Below are positions 34,995-43,726 of a stretch of DNA of 64,000 nucleotides, in pieces. The DNA comes from CAIUGU01 sp965279735. GTDB taxonomy: Bacteria; Pseudomonadota; Gammaproteobacteria; Steroidobacterales; Steroidobacteraceae. The stretch spans positions 744,001-808,000 of the forward strand of contig OZ257260.1 in the NCBI GenBank assembly GCA_965279735.1, given 5' to 3'. The notes beneath the pieces are model-generated. The model was not told where the DNA came from. It saw only the letters and a list, made by a program, of their open reading frames with translations, and ran no database searches. Position 1 is the first letter of the stretch; each line of letters begins with the position of its first letter. The translations under genes and the position numbers were made by a program.

Positions 34995-36119
34995 GTGGTT
35001 TCTCCGCAGCGAGCGCTGGTTGTCGGTGGCGGAATTGGCGGCATGTCGTCGGCCATCGTGCTGCAGCGTCTCGGCCACAAGGTCGATCTCATTGATATCG
35101 ATCCGCAGTGGCGGGTCTATGGTGCCGGCATCACGATCACCGGCCCGACGCTGCGTGCCTTCAAGCTCCTCGGGATCTATGACTCGGTGATGGCCGAGGC
35201 CTACGTGGGCAACGGCATCCGCGTGTGCAACGCGGCGGGCGATCTGTTGCGTGAGCTTGCAACGCCGGTGCCTGTCGACGTGGACGTGCCGGGCAGCGGC
35301 GGCATCATGCGGCCGTTGCTGCACCGGATCCTGGCGGATGCGACGCTCAAGGCTGGAACGCAGGTCAGGCTGGGGCTGAGCGTCACCTCGATGGAACAGT
35401 CGGCAGACAGCGTGGACGTCACGTTCACGGACGGCTCGCTGCGCACCTATGACCTTGTCATCGGCGCCGATGGCTTGTTCTCGCAGACGCGCAAGCTTCT
35501 TTTTCCCGATGCACCCGTTCCGCAGTATCTGGGCCAGTACATCTGGCGTGTGTCGATCCCGCGGCCACCCGCCATCGACCGGCGGCATTTTTTTCTCGGC
35601 GGACCGGTGAAGGTCGGCCTCAATCCCGTGTCGCGCGAGCAGATGTACATGTTCGTTCTCGAAAGTGCACCACGCAAGCCGAAGCTCGCGGATGCCGCGT
35701 TACCCGGCGAGCTCAAGCGGCTGCTGGCGGGATATGGCGGAGCCATCCAGGCGGTGCGGGAAGGACTGGATGAGAATTCAAATATCATCGTCAGGCCGCT
35801 GGAAGGATTCCTGCTGCCGAGTCCGTGGTACGAGGGCAGGGTGCTGTTGATCGGCGATGCGGCGCATCCGACCACACCACAGCTGGCCTCGGGGGCCGGT
35901 ATGGCTGTAGAGGATGCCCTGGTTCTCGGGCTGGAACTGGAGCGCGCCAGCTCTGTTGCCGATGCTTTCAAGGCAACGATGGCGCGCCGCTATGAACGAT
36001 GCCGGCTCGTAGTCGAGAACTCGCTCGAAATCGGCCGCCGCGAGCGAACGGGCGCACCGGTCGAATCGCAGACCGAACTGGTCGAGCAGTCCCTCAAGGC
36101 GCTGGCCCAGCCGATATAG
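34995..36119 (+). CDS. FAD-dependent aromatic monooxygenase
   Basis: 374-residue class A flavin monooxygenase similar to salicylate/6-hydroxynicotinate hydroxylases. GXGXXG motif VVGGGIGGMSSAIVLQRLG at the N-terminus, DG motif VIGADGLFSQTR in the middle, and GD motif VLLIGDAAHPTTPQLASGAG near residue 290. The start is GTG 34995, 2 bp after the CMD stop. It would hydroxylate an aromatic acid using NAD(P)H and O2, producing the catechol-type ring that LigAB can open. Confidence 0.92.
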   Translation: MVSPQRALVVGGGIGGMSSAIVLQRLGHKVDLIDIDPQWRVYGAGITITGPTLRAFKLLGIYDSVMAEAYVGNGIRVCNAAGDLLRELATPVPVDVDVPGSGGIMRPLLHRILADATLKAGTQVRLGLSVTSMEQSADSVDVTFTDGSLRTYDLVIGADGLFSQTRKLLFPDAPVPQYLGQYIWRVSIPRPPAIDRRHFFLGGPVKVGLNPVSREQMYMFVLESAPRKPKLADAALPGELKRLLAGYGGAIQAVREGLDENSNIIVRPLEGFLLPSPWYEGRVLLIGDAAHPTTPQLASGAGMAVEDALVLGLELERASSVADAFKATMARRYERCRLVVENSLEIGRRERTGAPVESQTELVEQSLKALAQPI

Positions 36120-36183
36120 CCGGCGTTCCCGCTATACTTGCCACCCTTTGTCATCTTTCGCGAGTTCGGGGCGTCCATCCATC

Positions 36184-36471
36184 ATGCTGAAGCACAACAC
36201 CTATTTCGACGGAGGCGTTCAGAGCGTCGGTTTTGAACGCAACGGTCAGCGCGCGACGGTGGGCGTGATTGCCCCAGGCGAATATCACTTCAATACCGGA
36301 GCCGCCGAGCGGATGACCGTCGTCAGCGGCGAATTGCGGGCGCGCCTCGCGGAAGGCCAGTGGCAGAACTATCCCGCCGGAACCGCTTTTGAAATCAAGG
36401 CCAGCAGCGGTTTCGATGTCCAGGCGGTGGGTGGGCCCGCAGCCTATCTCTGCGAATTCCTGGGCGCCTGA
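36184..36471 (+). CDS. ppnP: Pyrimidine/purine nucleoside phosphorylase PpnP
   Basis: 95-residue cupin-fold nucleoside phosphorylase of the PpnP (YaiE, DUF1255) family: KHNTYFDGGVQSVGFER, VGVIAPGEYHFNTGAAERM, TVVSGELRARL and PAGTAFEIKASSGFDVQ match the family along the full length. It cleaves ribonucleosides with phosphate. The start ATG 36184 gives the standard length; the frame continues upstream without a better site. It is probably core genome embedded in the accessory region. Confidence 0.9.
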   Translation: MLKHNTYFDGGVQSVGFERNGQRATVGVIAPGEYHFNTGAAERMTVVSGELRARLAEGQWQNYPAGTAFEIKASSGFDVQAVGGPAAYLCEFLGA

Positions 36472-36720
36472 TCAGTCCGTTTCCTGCGGGACGATCGCGA
36501 GTTCGGTGGCATGGGCGGTTTCCAGTGCATTGCCGTCCCAGCGCACCAGCACGAAACCGATGTCGAGCAGCTTCAATACCGTGCCTGCGGGAAAGCCTGG
36601 CCGCCTGAGGGCGACGACCCGGTCGCCTGTTGCGAATGGCGGCGGCAACGGTACATTCATCGGCTGCAGGGCATTCCCGTAGTTGTGGTACATGGCCGGC
36701 AAGGTACGGGCCATGGACAC
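36472..36720 (-). CDS. Small hypothetical protein, SH3/KOW-like
   Basis: 82-residue protein, convergent with ppnP with stop codons abutting. The C-terminal part, TGDRVVALRRPGFPAGTVLK followed by FVLVRWDGNALETAH, looks like a small SH3-like barrel of the kind that binds nucleic acid or peptides. Start is uncertain: ATG 36720, 36714 or 36693. No recognised family; the coherent pattern makes it more credible than the opposite-strand frame. Confidence 0.5.
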   Translation of the reverse strand: MSMARTLPAMYHNYGNALQPMNVPLPPPFATGDRVVALRRPGFPAGTVLKLLDIGFVLVRWDGNALETAHATELAIVPQETD

Positions 36721-36939
36721 GCCGCGCTATCAGGGCTTGCAGCTAGGGGAACGTCTTATGCTTCATGCAACTGGAATTGCGGCAGGAATCTGCGGAGGCT
36801 GGCCCCGTTGAGCGGCCGGGCAGGTAGGGTCAAGCGGTGTTATGTCCAGATCTGATCCACAACATTGGCAACGGGCAGTAGCCATCCGGCTGCGATACCC
36901 GGTCTATCTTTACGGGACAGGAGCAGTCATGTCCGGGAT

Positions 36940-37461
36940 GTGCGCTTGAGCGAGCGTCAACCACGCTGGCTGGCGGAGCTCACCGGCGACGGTGGCCGAC
37001 GTCTGCTCCGGATGATTTCCGGGCGGCTCATCGATCCGCAGCAGGCGGATGACCTTGCGCAGGAGGTCTACCTGCGGCTGCTGCGCATGCAGGACGACGG
37101 CATCATCCGTGAGCCGAGGGCGTTCGCGCTGCGGGTGGCAGCCAACATCGCCTATGAGTGGCGGATGCTCGCGCGCAACCGGCGGCCGCATTCCAGTGAC
37201 GACCTCGATGATCTGGTTGCCGACGACCAGCCCTTCGAGACGGTGGCGCTCGATCAGCAGATGCAGCGGCTGGAAGAGGCGCTGAACCTGCTGTCGCCCA
37301 GGTGCCGGGCTGTGATCCTGCTGCACCGGCGCGACAAGCTGACGCGCGAAGAAATCGCGCACCAGCTCGGAATTTCGGTGGGCATGGTCAAGAAGCACCT
37401 GACGCAGGGCCTCGCGGTTTGTCAGCAGCATTTGAGTACAGATGAAGGCAGCGGTGGATAA
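36940..37461 (+). CDS. ECF sigma factor, FecI-like
   Basis: About 173 residues of an extracytoplasmic-function sigma factor: region 2 in LIDPQQADDLAQEVYLRLLR and region 4 in LSPRCRAVILLHRRDKLTRE with EIAHQLGISVGMVKKHL. The start is unclear. The frame is open back to TTG 36865, and in-frame candidates near the first conserved residue are GTG 36940 and TTG 36946. AGGAG at 36918-36922 serves a short out-of-frame ATG at 36929 whose stop overlaps TTG 36946. The 3' end overlaps the FecR-like gene by 20 bp. It would direct transcription of the FecA-like receptor. Confidence 0.88.
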   Translation: MRLSERQPRWLAELTGDGGRRLLRMISGRLIDPQQADDLAQEVYLRLLRMQDDGIIREPRAFALRVAANIAYEWRMLARNRRPHSSDDLDDLVADDQPFETVALDQQMQRLEEALNLLSPRCRAVILLHRRDKLTREEIAHQLGISVGMVKKHLTQGLAVCQQHLSTDEGSGG

Positions 37462-38536
37462 GGCGACGCAAGGCATACGGGAACAGGCGGCAGACTGGGC
37501 GATCACTCTCCAGGACAGCGGGGTGTCGCATGCAGAAACGCTGGCGTTCGTCGGCTGGCTGCGCGCTTCGCCGGTCCATATCCGCGAATATCTTCGTGCG
37601 GAAGCTGCCTGGCTCGCGCTCGAAGGTATCGATGCCGGCCGCCGGATCGATGTCGACGCGCTGCTGCAGCAGGGCGGAAAAATCCTCTCCTTCACACCTT
37701 CGGTTGCGAGTGTCGATCCACAGGTTTCCGCAGGTGCGGCGGCTGAAATCAGCGGGGCGCGCACCCGCTGGTGGAGCATCGCAGCGGCCATCCTGATCGC
37801 GGCGATTGCGGTTCCCCTCGTCTATCTTGGCGGCGGTTTCGGAGCCACGGAAAGTTTCATGACCGCGCTCGGCGAGCAGCGGACCATCGTGCTCGAAGAC
37901 GGCTCGGTGATGGAGCTCAATACGGCTTCCGATGTCGAGGTGCGGTTCTCTGCCGGTGAACGGAATGTGCGCATCCTGGGAGGCGAGGCTTTTTTCACCG
38001 TGAAGAAAGACCCCTCCCGACCCTTTCGCGTGTACAGCAACGGCGTTGAGGTCACGGCCGTGGGCACACAGTTCAACGTCTATCGGCAGAACGACCAGAC
38101 GGCGGTGACTGTCCTCGAAGGTCGGGTGCAGGTGCAGCGAGCCGCGGAAGATTCCGGTCGCGCAGGCAACGCGGTAGCCGCTCCCTTCCAGCTCGGCGTG
38201 GGCGATCACGCAGTGGTGTCGCGTGATCGGGAAATCATCACTGCCGATGCCGGAGCCATGAACCGGGCTCTGGCCTGGCGGACCCGCGAGCTCATCTTCG
38301 CGGACGAGCCCCTGGTCAACGTGGTGGCCGAGATCAATCGCTACAACGCACGGCAGCTGATCGTGCACGATGGCGAACTTGCTTCACGCCGCATCAGCGG
38401 TGTATTCAATGTCCACGATCCGGAAGTGATCGTACGCTTCCTCACGCGCTCCGAAGGCGTCGGCGTGACCGAAACGCCGGAGGGCGCGTGGATCCTTGCA
38501 AGCGCTGCGGAAGAGGGTGAAGACGGCCGTCGTTGA
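37442..38536 (+). CDS. FecR-type anti-sigma / sigma regulator
   Basis: 364-residue inner-membrane sigma regulator. The N-terminal DUF4880-like cytoplasmic domain (IREQAADWAITLQDSG, VGWLRASPVHIREYLRAE) is followed by one membrane helix near residues 105-125 (IAAAILIAAIAVPLVYLGGG). The periplasmic FecR domain has LEDGSVMELNTASDVEVRF, LGGEAFFTVKKDPSRPF and VTAVGTQFNVY, and the C-terminal region (DEPLVNVVAEINRYN) resembles STN/DUF4974. It should relay the signal from the receptor to the sigma factor encoded just upstream. Confidence 0.92.
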   Translation: MKAAVDKATQGIREQAADWAITLQDSGVSHAETLAFVGWLRASPVHIREYLRAEAAWLALEGIDAGRRIDVDALLQQGGKILSFTPSVASVDPQVSAGAAAEISGARTRWWSIAAAILIAAIAVPLVYLGGGFGATESFMTALGEQRTIVLEDGSVMELNTASDVEVRFSAGERNVRILGGEAFFTVKKDPSRPFRVYSNGVEVTAVGTQFNVYRQNDQTAVTVLEGRVQVQRAAEDSGRAGNAVAAPFQLGVGDHAVVSRDREIITADAGAMNRALAWRTRELIFADEPLVNVVAEINRYNARQLIVHDGELASRRISGVFNVHDPEVIVRFLTRSEGVGVTETPEGAWILASAAEEGEDGRR

Positions 38537-38650
38537 GTGCAGAATCACCGTGCGGCCGCGCCAGCGATCGCAACGGATGCAGGCAGACAAAAAAATGGAC
38601 GGCAGCCCTGCAAGGGTCTGTTCCGGCCTGACGACAGAGAGTGAGGGGGA

Positions 38651-41272
38651 ATGCCCGGCTTGTCAGGAGTTCGACTTGGACTCTGCAGCGTAGCGGTTTG
38701 CCTGTCGCTGCCCGCATGGAGCGCGGCTGCCTGGCGTTTTGACATCGAACCGCAATCCTTGAGCTCCGCGCTGGCCAGCTTCGCCCGCCAGTCGGGCCTG
38801 CAGCTCGTCTACTACTCGGAACTCACAGACAGGCAGAGAAGCCCCGCACTGAAGGGCGACTTCACGATTGACGATGCCCTGTCCCGGCTGCTCGCGGGCT
38901 CCGGACTCGCGTTCGCATTGCTCGATGAGCGCACGGTGGTCATCGAACCGGGTCGCCAGCCGGATGACGTCGGAACAGTCCGCGATGCGGCTCCACTCGT
39001 GGCGACCACCGTGAATCCGACGCGTGAGCCGCCGCCGAAAACCGAAGTCCGCACAGTGCTTGAAGAGGTCATGGTCACGGCGCGGCGTCGCGAGGAAAAC
39101 CTGCAGCAGGTGCCCATCTCCGTGACGGCTCTGGCTGCGGAGCAGCTGGAAGCGAGGAGCATCGACAACACCGAGACACTCAATCGCCAGCTCACGAACG
39201 TTTCGGTGGCCGGCGCGAATTTTTTTGGCCGCCAGTCCGGTGTGTTCCGCATGCGCGGGATTCCGGGTGTCGCGGTGTATGTCGATGGAGTGGTGCATGG
39301 AGGTTCCGCGGGCGCGCTGCAGAATGTCGTCGAAGTAGAGCGCATCGAGGTCATGCGCGGCCCGCAAGGCACGCTGTTCGGCAAGAACGCCGTGGGTGGT
39401 GCCATCCAGTACATTTCGCAGAAGCCGCGAGAGGACTTCGGCGCGCGCGTGAAGGCAAGCGTCGGCAGTTATGGACGTGCCGATCTCACGGCGAATGTCG
39501 ACGTACCGCTCGGCGAGACCCTGCTGACCAAACTGACTGCGGCCAGGCTGTCGCGGGAGGGTTACCTGCCGAGCACGACCGTGCAGCAGGAGTTCGGCAG
39601 CCAGGACGATTCCGTCGGCCGCCTGGTGCTCGCATGGCGTCCACAGGATGCTTTGAGCCTGCTGTTCATTGGCGAATACAGCGAGCAGCGGACGAATGGC
39701 AATCCCTCCACGGTGTGGTCACTCAACCCGGTGTGCGCCGGTGAGCAGTTGCCTGCCAACTATCTTGGCGCGGTCCCCAACAATCCCTGCATCTACGAAG
39801 CCGTCGGGCTGCCGATTCCGCAGGAATGGGTGTACGGCGCCCGTGACGAACGAAAGACCGCAAGCGACTATCGGGGTCCCGATCTCTTCACGACAGCCAA
39901 AGGCGCAAAGTCGGAGGCGAATCTGCGTCTGACGCAGACGTGGGCGCTCAAAGGCATTGCGGGTTATCGTGCGGTCGATTCCACGGGGTATGCGGATTTC
40001 GACGGCACGCCCTACAAGCTGTTCGACGGCCAGAACTACAACGAGCGGCGCGAGAAGAGCGCCGAACTGCAGGCGCTATACGCGGGCGAACGCCTGCGCG
40101 GCACGACGGGACTCTACTACTACGACGATCGCACTCGCGGTCGGCGCATGAACTGGCCGGCCAATGAACTGCATCCGCAAGTCAACCCTGCATTGAACGC
40201 AGCCGCGCTGGCTTACTTCCCCGATTTCGGCACGCCCGGAAATGCATCGGCGTTTGTCTTCGATGGGCTGAGTTACAACACGAGCGAAGGCTGGGCGATC
40301 TTCGCCGAATGGATGTTCGATGTGACAGCGCGATTCACCATTACTGCAGGTGCGCGCTACAACCACGACCGGATCACGACGGCAGCGTACCCAACGGTCG
40401 ACAGTCTTGATGTCCGCTGCTGTGTGCCCAGTTTCAATGTCGACGCGGGTGGACCGGCTATTGCGAACCAGTCGGGCTCGGCGACCTTCACGGAACTCTC
40501 GCCCCGCGTTTCGCTGCAATACCAGTGGACGCCGCAGGTGATGACGTATTTCACCTACTCGGAAGGGTTTGGTGCCGGCGGCTTTTCCGGCGGCAACATT
40601 CCCGATGTACCGAACGGCGGTTTCAGCAGTTACGGCCCTGAATTGCTGAAGAACTACGAAATCGGGCTGCGTTCGGATCTGTTCGCTGGCCGCTTGCGTT
40701 TCAACTTGTCCGCGTTCTACGGGCAGTACGACGACATCCAGGTGATGGAAGAAGTCATTCCGCGTTTCCCGACCACGAGCAACGCGGGCGAGGCCGAGAT
40801 CCACGGCATCGAAGTCGAAGGCATATGGTCACCTTCGGCCGCCTTCGCGCTCAACTATGGTTTCGGCTGGCTCGATACGGCTTACACGGATCTCGGGCAG
40901 GTGAAGAACATCCGTCTCGATTCGCCCTTCGCCTATTCACCCCGCTATTCCTACGCGCTGGGCGCGCAGTACACATGGAGAACGGATGAGGGAGGCCAGA
41001 TCACCCTGCGTGGTGACTATGGCTGGCAGGATGAAGTGATCGCGACGCTCGACTTCAATACCGGTTCGGTGATTCCTGCCTATGGCCTCGCGAGCGCACG
41101 TATTGCCTACAAACCTCCCGCGGGCCGCTGGGATGTCGCGGTGTTCGGCTCCAACCTCTCGAACGAGTACTACCGCATCAACGGGTTCTTCATTCCTTTT
41201 GACCAGATGGACAACGGCACTGTGGGCCGGCCCCGCGAGTGGGGCGTCACTTTCAGTTTCGCCTTCGAATAA
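38651..41272 (+). CDS. TonB-dependent receptor with STN signalling domain (FecA-like)
   Basis: 873-residue outer-membrane transducer. A signal peptide (ending SAAAW) is followed by a secretin/TonB short N-terminal domain at about residues 30-100 (FDIEPQSLSSALASFARQSG, LQLVYYSEL). Then come the EEVMVTARR box, a plug with VEVMRGPQGTLFGKNAVGGA-like sequence (GPQGTLFGKNAVGGA), and a barrel ending VTFSFAFE. The STN domain and the FecI/FecR genes immediately upstream identify it as a cell-surface signalling receptor. It is related to the tandem receptors at 1-3.7 kb and shares their vicinal cysteines (Cys590-Cys591, VRCCVPSF). Confidence 0.95.
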   Translation: MPGLSGVRLGLCSVAVCLSLPAWSAAAWRFDIEPQSLSSALASFARQSGLQLVYYSELTDRQRSPALKGDFTIDDALSRLLAGSGLAFALLDERTVVIEPGRQPDDVGTVRDAAPLVATTVNPTREPPPKTEVRTVLEEVMVTARRREENLQQVPISVTALAAEQLEARSIDNTETLNRQLTNVSVAGANFFGRQSGVFRMRGIPGVAVYVDGVVHGGSAGALQNVVEVERIEVMRGPQGTLFGKNAVGGAIQYISQKPREDFGARVKASVGSYGRADLTANVDVPLGETLLTKLTAARLSREGYLPSTTVQQEFGSQDDSVGRLVLAWRPQDALSLLFIGEYSEQRTNGNPSTVWSLNPVCAGEQLPANYLGAVPNNPCIYEAVGLPIPQEWVYGARDERKTASDYRGPDLFTTAKGAKSEANLRLTQTWALKGIAGYRAVDSTGYADFDGTPYKLFDGQNYNERREKSAELQALYAGERLRGTTGLYYYDDRTRGRRMNWPANELHPQVNPALNAAALAYFPDFGTPGNASAFVFDGLSYNTSEGWAIFAEWMFDVTARFTITAGARYNHDRITTAAYPTVDSLDVRCCVPSFNVDAGGPAIANQSGSATFTELSPRVSLQYQWTPQVMTYFTYSEGFGAGGFSGGNIPDVPNGGFSSYGPELLKNYEIGLRSDLFAGRLRFNLSAFYGQYDDIQVMEEVIPRFPTTSNAGEAEIHGIEVEGIWSPSAAFALNYGFGWLDTAYTDLGQVKNIRLDSPFAYSPRYSYALGAQYTWRTDEGGQITLRGDYGWQDEVIATLDFNTGSVIPAYGLASARIAYKPPAGRWDVAVFGSNLSNEYYRINGFFIPFDQMDNGTVGRPREWGVTFSFAFE

Positions 41273-41792
41273 CCCCGGATGGGTCTGCGGCTCCGTGCAA
41301 GTCGACTCGCGTGACATTGTTGCGTCGCAAAATCCGGGCACATTTCTTCATTTTCAGGTAGCCGCTTTTCTTTCTCATCCGGTCTTTCGTTGAGAGGAAG
41401 AGAACGACATTCGGGTCGTCGGTGTGCGTTACGTGAAGCGCTATCACGGGATCGCTCCGTTGAGCGCAGGACGGTGTGACGACTGGGTCTCCTGGCCGGC
41501 CTCATGAGTTCGCATTGAGCTTCAACGTCCGGTTGTAGTTGAGCCGGAGATGGAGTCGGTCGATGTTGCCCGGTCCATTTTTTCTGCGTCCCGAGCGATG
41601 CAAGCCTGAGCCAGAGTCGTGGCGGTCCTGGAAAAGAATTCGCTTTGGACTTCGGCAGGTTGGGCCCAAAATCCGGAAGTCAGGTCGTTTGATGTATCGG
41701 CGAACGTAGTGCTTGGGTTGGTACGCAGATCCGCCCCGCGGTTGGCGGCATCGGGAGCGTCCCGGGTTTGGTTTTTTGGTCGAGAGGTGGAT
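41273..41792. other. 520-bp intergenic region
   Basis: No intact gene. It contains the decayed TBDT 3' end at 41485-41538, and otherwise only short frames without conserved motifs. The last ~30 bp hold the ribosome binding site (GAGAGG) of the next gene. No terminator hairpin with T-tract was seen after the TBDT stop. Confidence 0.6.
41485..41538 (+). pseudogene. Remnant of a TonB-dependent receptor 3' end
   Basis: In frame with a TAG stop at 41536-41538 the sequence encodes GSPGRPHEFALSFNVRL, which matches the ends of the intact receptors (GGSVGRPREWALNFNVRFE and GASLARPREFALTFSW). The 14-mer TTCAACGTCCGGTT is identical to the end of the receptor at 3677. Upstream the frame is closed by TGA at 41461-41463, so only the last strand of a former receptor gene remains. 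Confidence 0.6.
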
Positions 41793-42647
41793 ATGAGTTG
41801 CACCAGAATTTTGCGTTTCGCCGCGGCAGCGACTGTGCTGCTGAGTGGTCCGGTGTTTGCCCAGGTTGACCTGACTGGCATGTGGGGCCAGCTGATGCAT
41901 TCCGACGCGCCTGATCGAGGCGCGGGTCCGGATTACGGTGACTACACGGGATTGCCGCTGAGCGCAGCGGGACTGCTGCGTGCGGAAACGTGGAGCGATG
42001 CCAAGTGGACGGTTCCCGAGCATCAGTGCGAACCGCATCCGATCGACTATGCCCCCTGGGGCCCGGCCGGCATGCGCGTCTGGAGCGATGTCGATGCACC
42101 GACGCAGCAGATGACAGCGCTGCACCAGACATTCCAGTGGATGATCACGCATCGTGTCATCTATCTCGATGGACGCCCGCATCCCTCCGAGTACGCCCCG
42201 CACACGTGGATGGGGTTCAACACCGGCAAGTGGATCGGCGACATGCTGGTCGTGAACACGACCCATATCAAGGAAGGCTGGACGCGTCGCAACGGCCCGT
42301 CACGCAGCGAGAAGGGCAAGCTCACCGAATACTGGATGCGCCACGACAACACGCTGACCATCACCAGCATCACGGAAGACCCCGTCTATCTGACGGAGCC
42401 GGTCGTGCGCAGCATGAACTGGCAGCTCGACCCGGGTTACCAGCATGGTCCGTATCCGTGTTCGGCCCGTGTCGAGATCGAACGGCCGCAGGGCTATGTG
42501 GCGCACTTCCTGCCGGGAACAAATCCGTTGCTGGCGGAATTCCGCAAGAACCTGGGCGTGCCCATCCAGGCGGCCCAGGGCGGTGCCGAATCGCTGTATC
42601 CCGAATACGAACAGAAACTGCGCGACATGATCAAGGCAGCGAAGTAA
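41793..42647 (+). CDS. Secreted 'DLTGMW' family protein, function unknown
   Basis: 284-residue secreted protein. Start ATG 41793 after GAGAGGTGG gives the signal peptide MSCTRILRFAAAATVLLSGP and a mature chain opening QVDLTGMW. It is near-identical in long stretches to the protein encoded at 20906-21739: WTVPEHQCEPHPIDYA, VWSDVDAPTQQMTALHQT, VIYLDGRPHPS and GYQHGPYPCSARVEI. The two genes are therefore recent duplicates ~21 kb apart. No catalytic motif recognised. Here it leads a run with a MBL hydrolase and a third family member, downstream of the FecA-like receptor. Confidence 0.82.
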   Translation: MSCTRILRFAAAATVLLSGPVFAQVDLTGMWGQLMHSDAPDRGAGPDYGDYTGLPLSAAGLLRAETWSDAKWTVPEHQCEPHPIDYAPWGPAGMRVWSDVDAPTQQMTALHQTFQWMITHRVIYLDGRPHPSEYAPHTWMGFNTGKWIGDMLVVNTTHIKEGWTRRNGPSRSEKGKLTEYWMRHDNTLTITSITEDPVYLTEPVVRSMNWQLDPGYQHGPYPCSARVEIERPQGYVAHFLPGTNPLLAEFRKNLGVPIQAAQGGAESLYPEYEQKLRDMIKAAK

Positions 42648-42692
42648 TCGCTGCGAACGATCGGTGACTGCAGTTCTCGAGGAGTGTCTAAA

Positions 42693-43724
42693 GTGGAAAC
42701 CAGAATGCATATGATCGGTAGACGCGGTGTGGCGCTGGCCGTGGCGGTGGTGCTCGGTGCGTTCAGCATCGCAGCGGACTCCGCACAGCCTGCCCGAGGT
42801 CGCCAGGCCCCAGCGCCCGCGGCGGCTCCCCCCCTCAAGCTCGTGGTCGAGCACGTCCGCGGCAACATCTACATGATCGGTGGCGACGGCGGCAACGTGA
42901 CCGTGCAGATCGGAGACGAGGGTGTCCTGATCGTGGATTCCGGATTCGCGCAGAACGCCCAGGCGTTGCTGGCCGAGATCCGCAAGCTGTCGGACAAGAA
43001 GATCGACTATATCGTCAACACGCACTATCACCCTGATCACACGGGCGGCAACGCGATCATCGCGCCGACGGGGCAATATGTCGGCGGCGTCGGCATCGGT
43101 GTTGCTCCACGCGCCGCGATCTGGGCGCATGAAAACGTGCTGACGCGAGTGAGCACGACGACGGATAGCGGCAAGGAGCCGCTGATCCCTCCACAGGGCT
43201 GGCCGATTGAAACGTACTTCACGGCGAGCCAGGAGCTGTTCTTCAACGGCGAACCGATCCAGATGATCCACATGCCGAATGCGCATACGGACGGCGACAG
43301 CGTCGTCTTCTTCCGCCGTTCGGACGTGATCGCCACCGGTGACCTGTTCAATACGACGATGTATCCGTACATCGACACGGCCGCGGGCGGCAACATCAAC
43401 GGCTACATCGACGCGCTGAACCACATCATCGACATCGCGATTCCGGACGCAAACGAAGAAGGCGGAACGATGATCGTGTCGGGTCATGGCCGTATCGGCG
43501 ATGAATACGACCTGCTCGTGTACCGGGATGCAATCACGATCATCCGCGACCGTATCGAGGACATGGTCAAGAAGGGCATGACGCTGGAGCAGGTGCAGGC
43601 GGCAAGGCCAACACTGGATTACGACGGCATCTATGGCGCGACCTCGGGTTTCTGGACGACTCCGCAATTTGTCGCGGTCGTCTACAACAATCTCAAGCAG
43701 TCGCCGACGGCGGGGGCGAAGTAA
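42693..43724 (+). CDS. MBL-fold hydrolase, exported
   Basis: 343-residue exported MBL-fold protein of the glyoxalase-II/quinoprotein-relay-like type. The signal peptide covers VALAVAVVLGAFSIAADSA. Zinc motif HYHPDH at residues 111-116 (NTHYHPDHTGG), with MPNAHTDGDSVVFF, ATGDLFNT and VSGHGRIGD completing the site. The start is uncertain among GTG 42684, GTG 42693 and ATG 42705; GAGGA at 42679-42683 best serves 42693. It lacks the long N-terminal domain of the four long paralogs. 2 bp before the next gene, so co-translated. Confidence 0.87.
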   Translation: METRMHMIGRRGVALAVAVVLGAFSIAADSAQPARGRQAPAPAAAPPLKLVVEHVRGNIYMIGGDGGNVTVQIGDEGVLIVDSGFAQNAQALLAEIRKLSDKKIDYIVNTHYHPDHTGGNAIIAPTGQYVGGVGIGVAPRAAIWAHENVLTRVSTTTDSGKEPLIPPQGWPIETYFTASQELFFNGEPIQMIHMPNAHTDGDSVVFFRRSDVIATGDLFNTTMYPYIDTAAGGNINGYIDALNHIIDIAIPDANEEGGTMIVSGHGRIGDEYDLLVYRDAITIIRDRIEDMVKKGMTLEQVQAARPTLDYDGIYGATSGFWTTPQFVAVVYNNLKQSPTAGAK

Positions 43725-43726
43725 TC

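Noticed and set aside
41394..41505. Short open frame in the 41.3-41.8 kb gap (reading ...RYVKRYHGIAPLSAG...)
   Set aside because: Not homologous to anything recognised, has no start or ribosome binding site, and overlaps the TBDT remnant in another frame.
42300..43667. 455-codon open frame antisense to the MBL gene
   Set aside because: His/Arg/Asp-rich composition typical of antisense translation; the plus-strand frame has a signal peptide and zinc motif.
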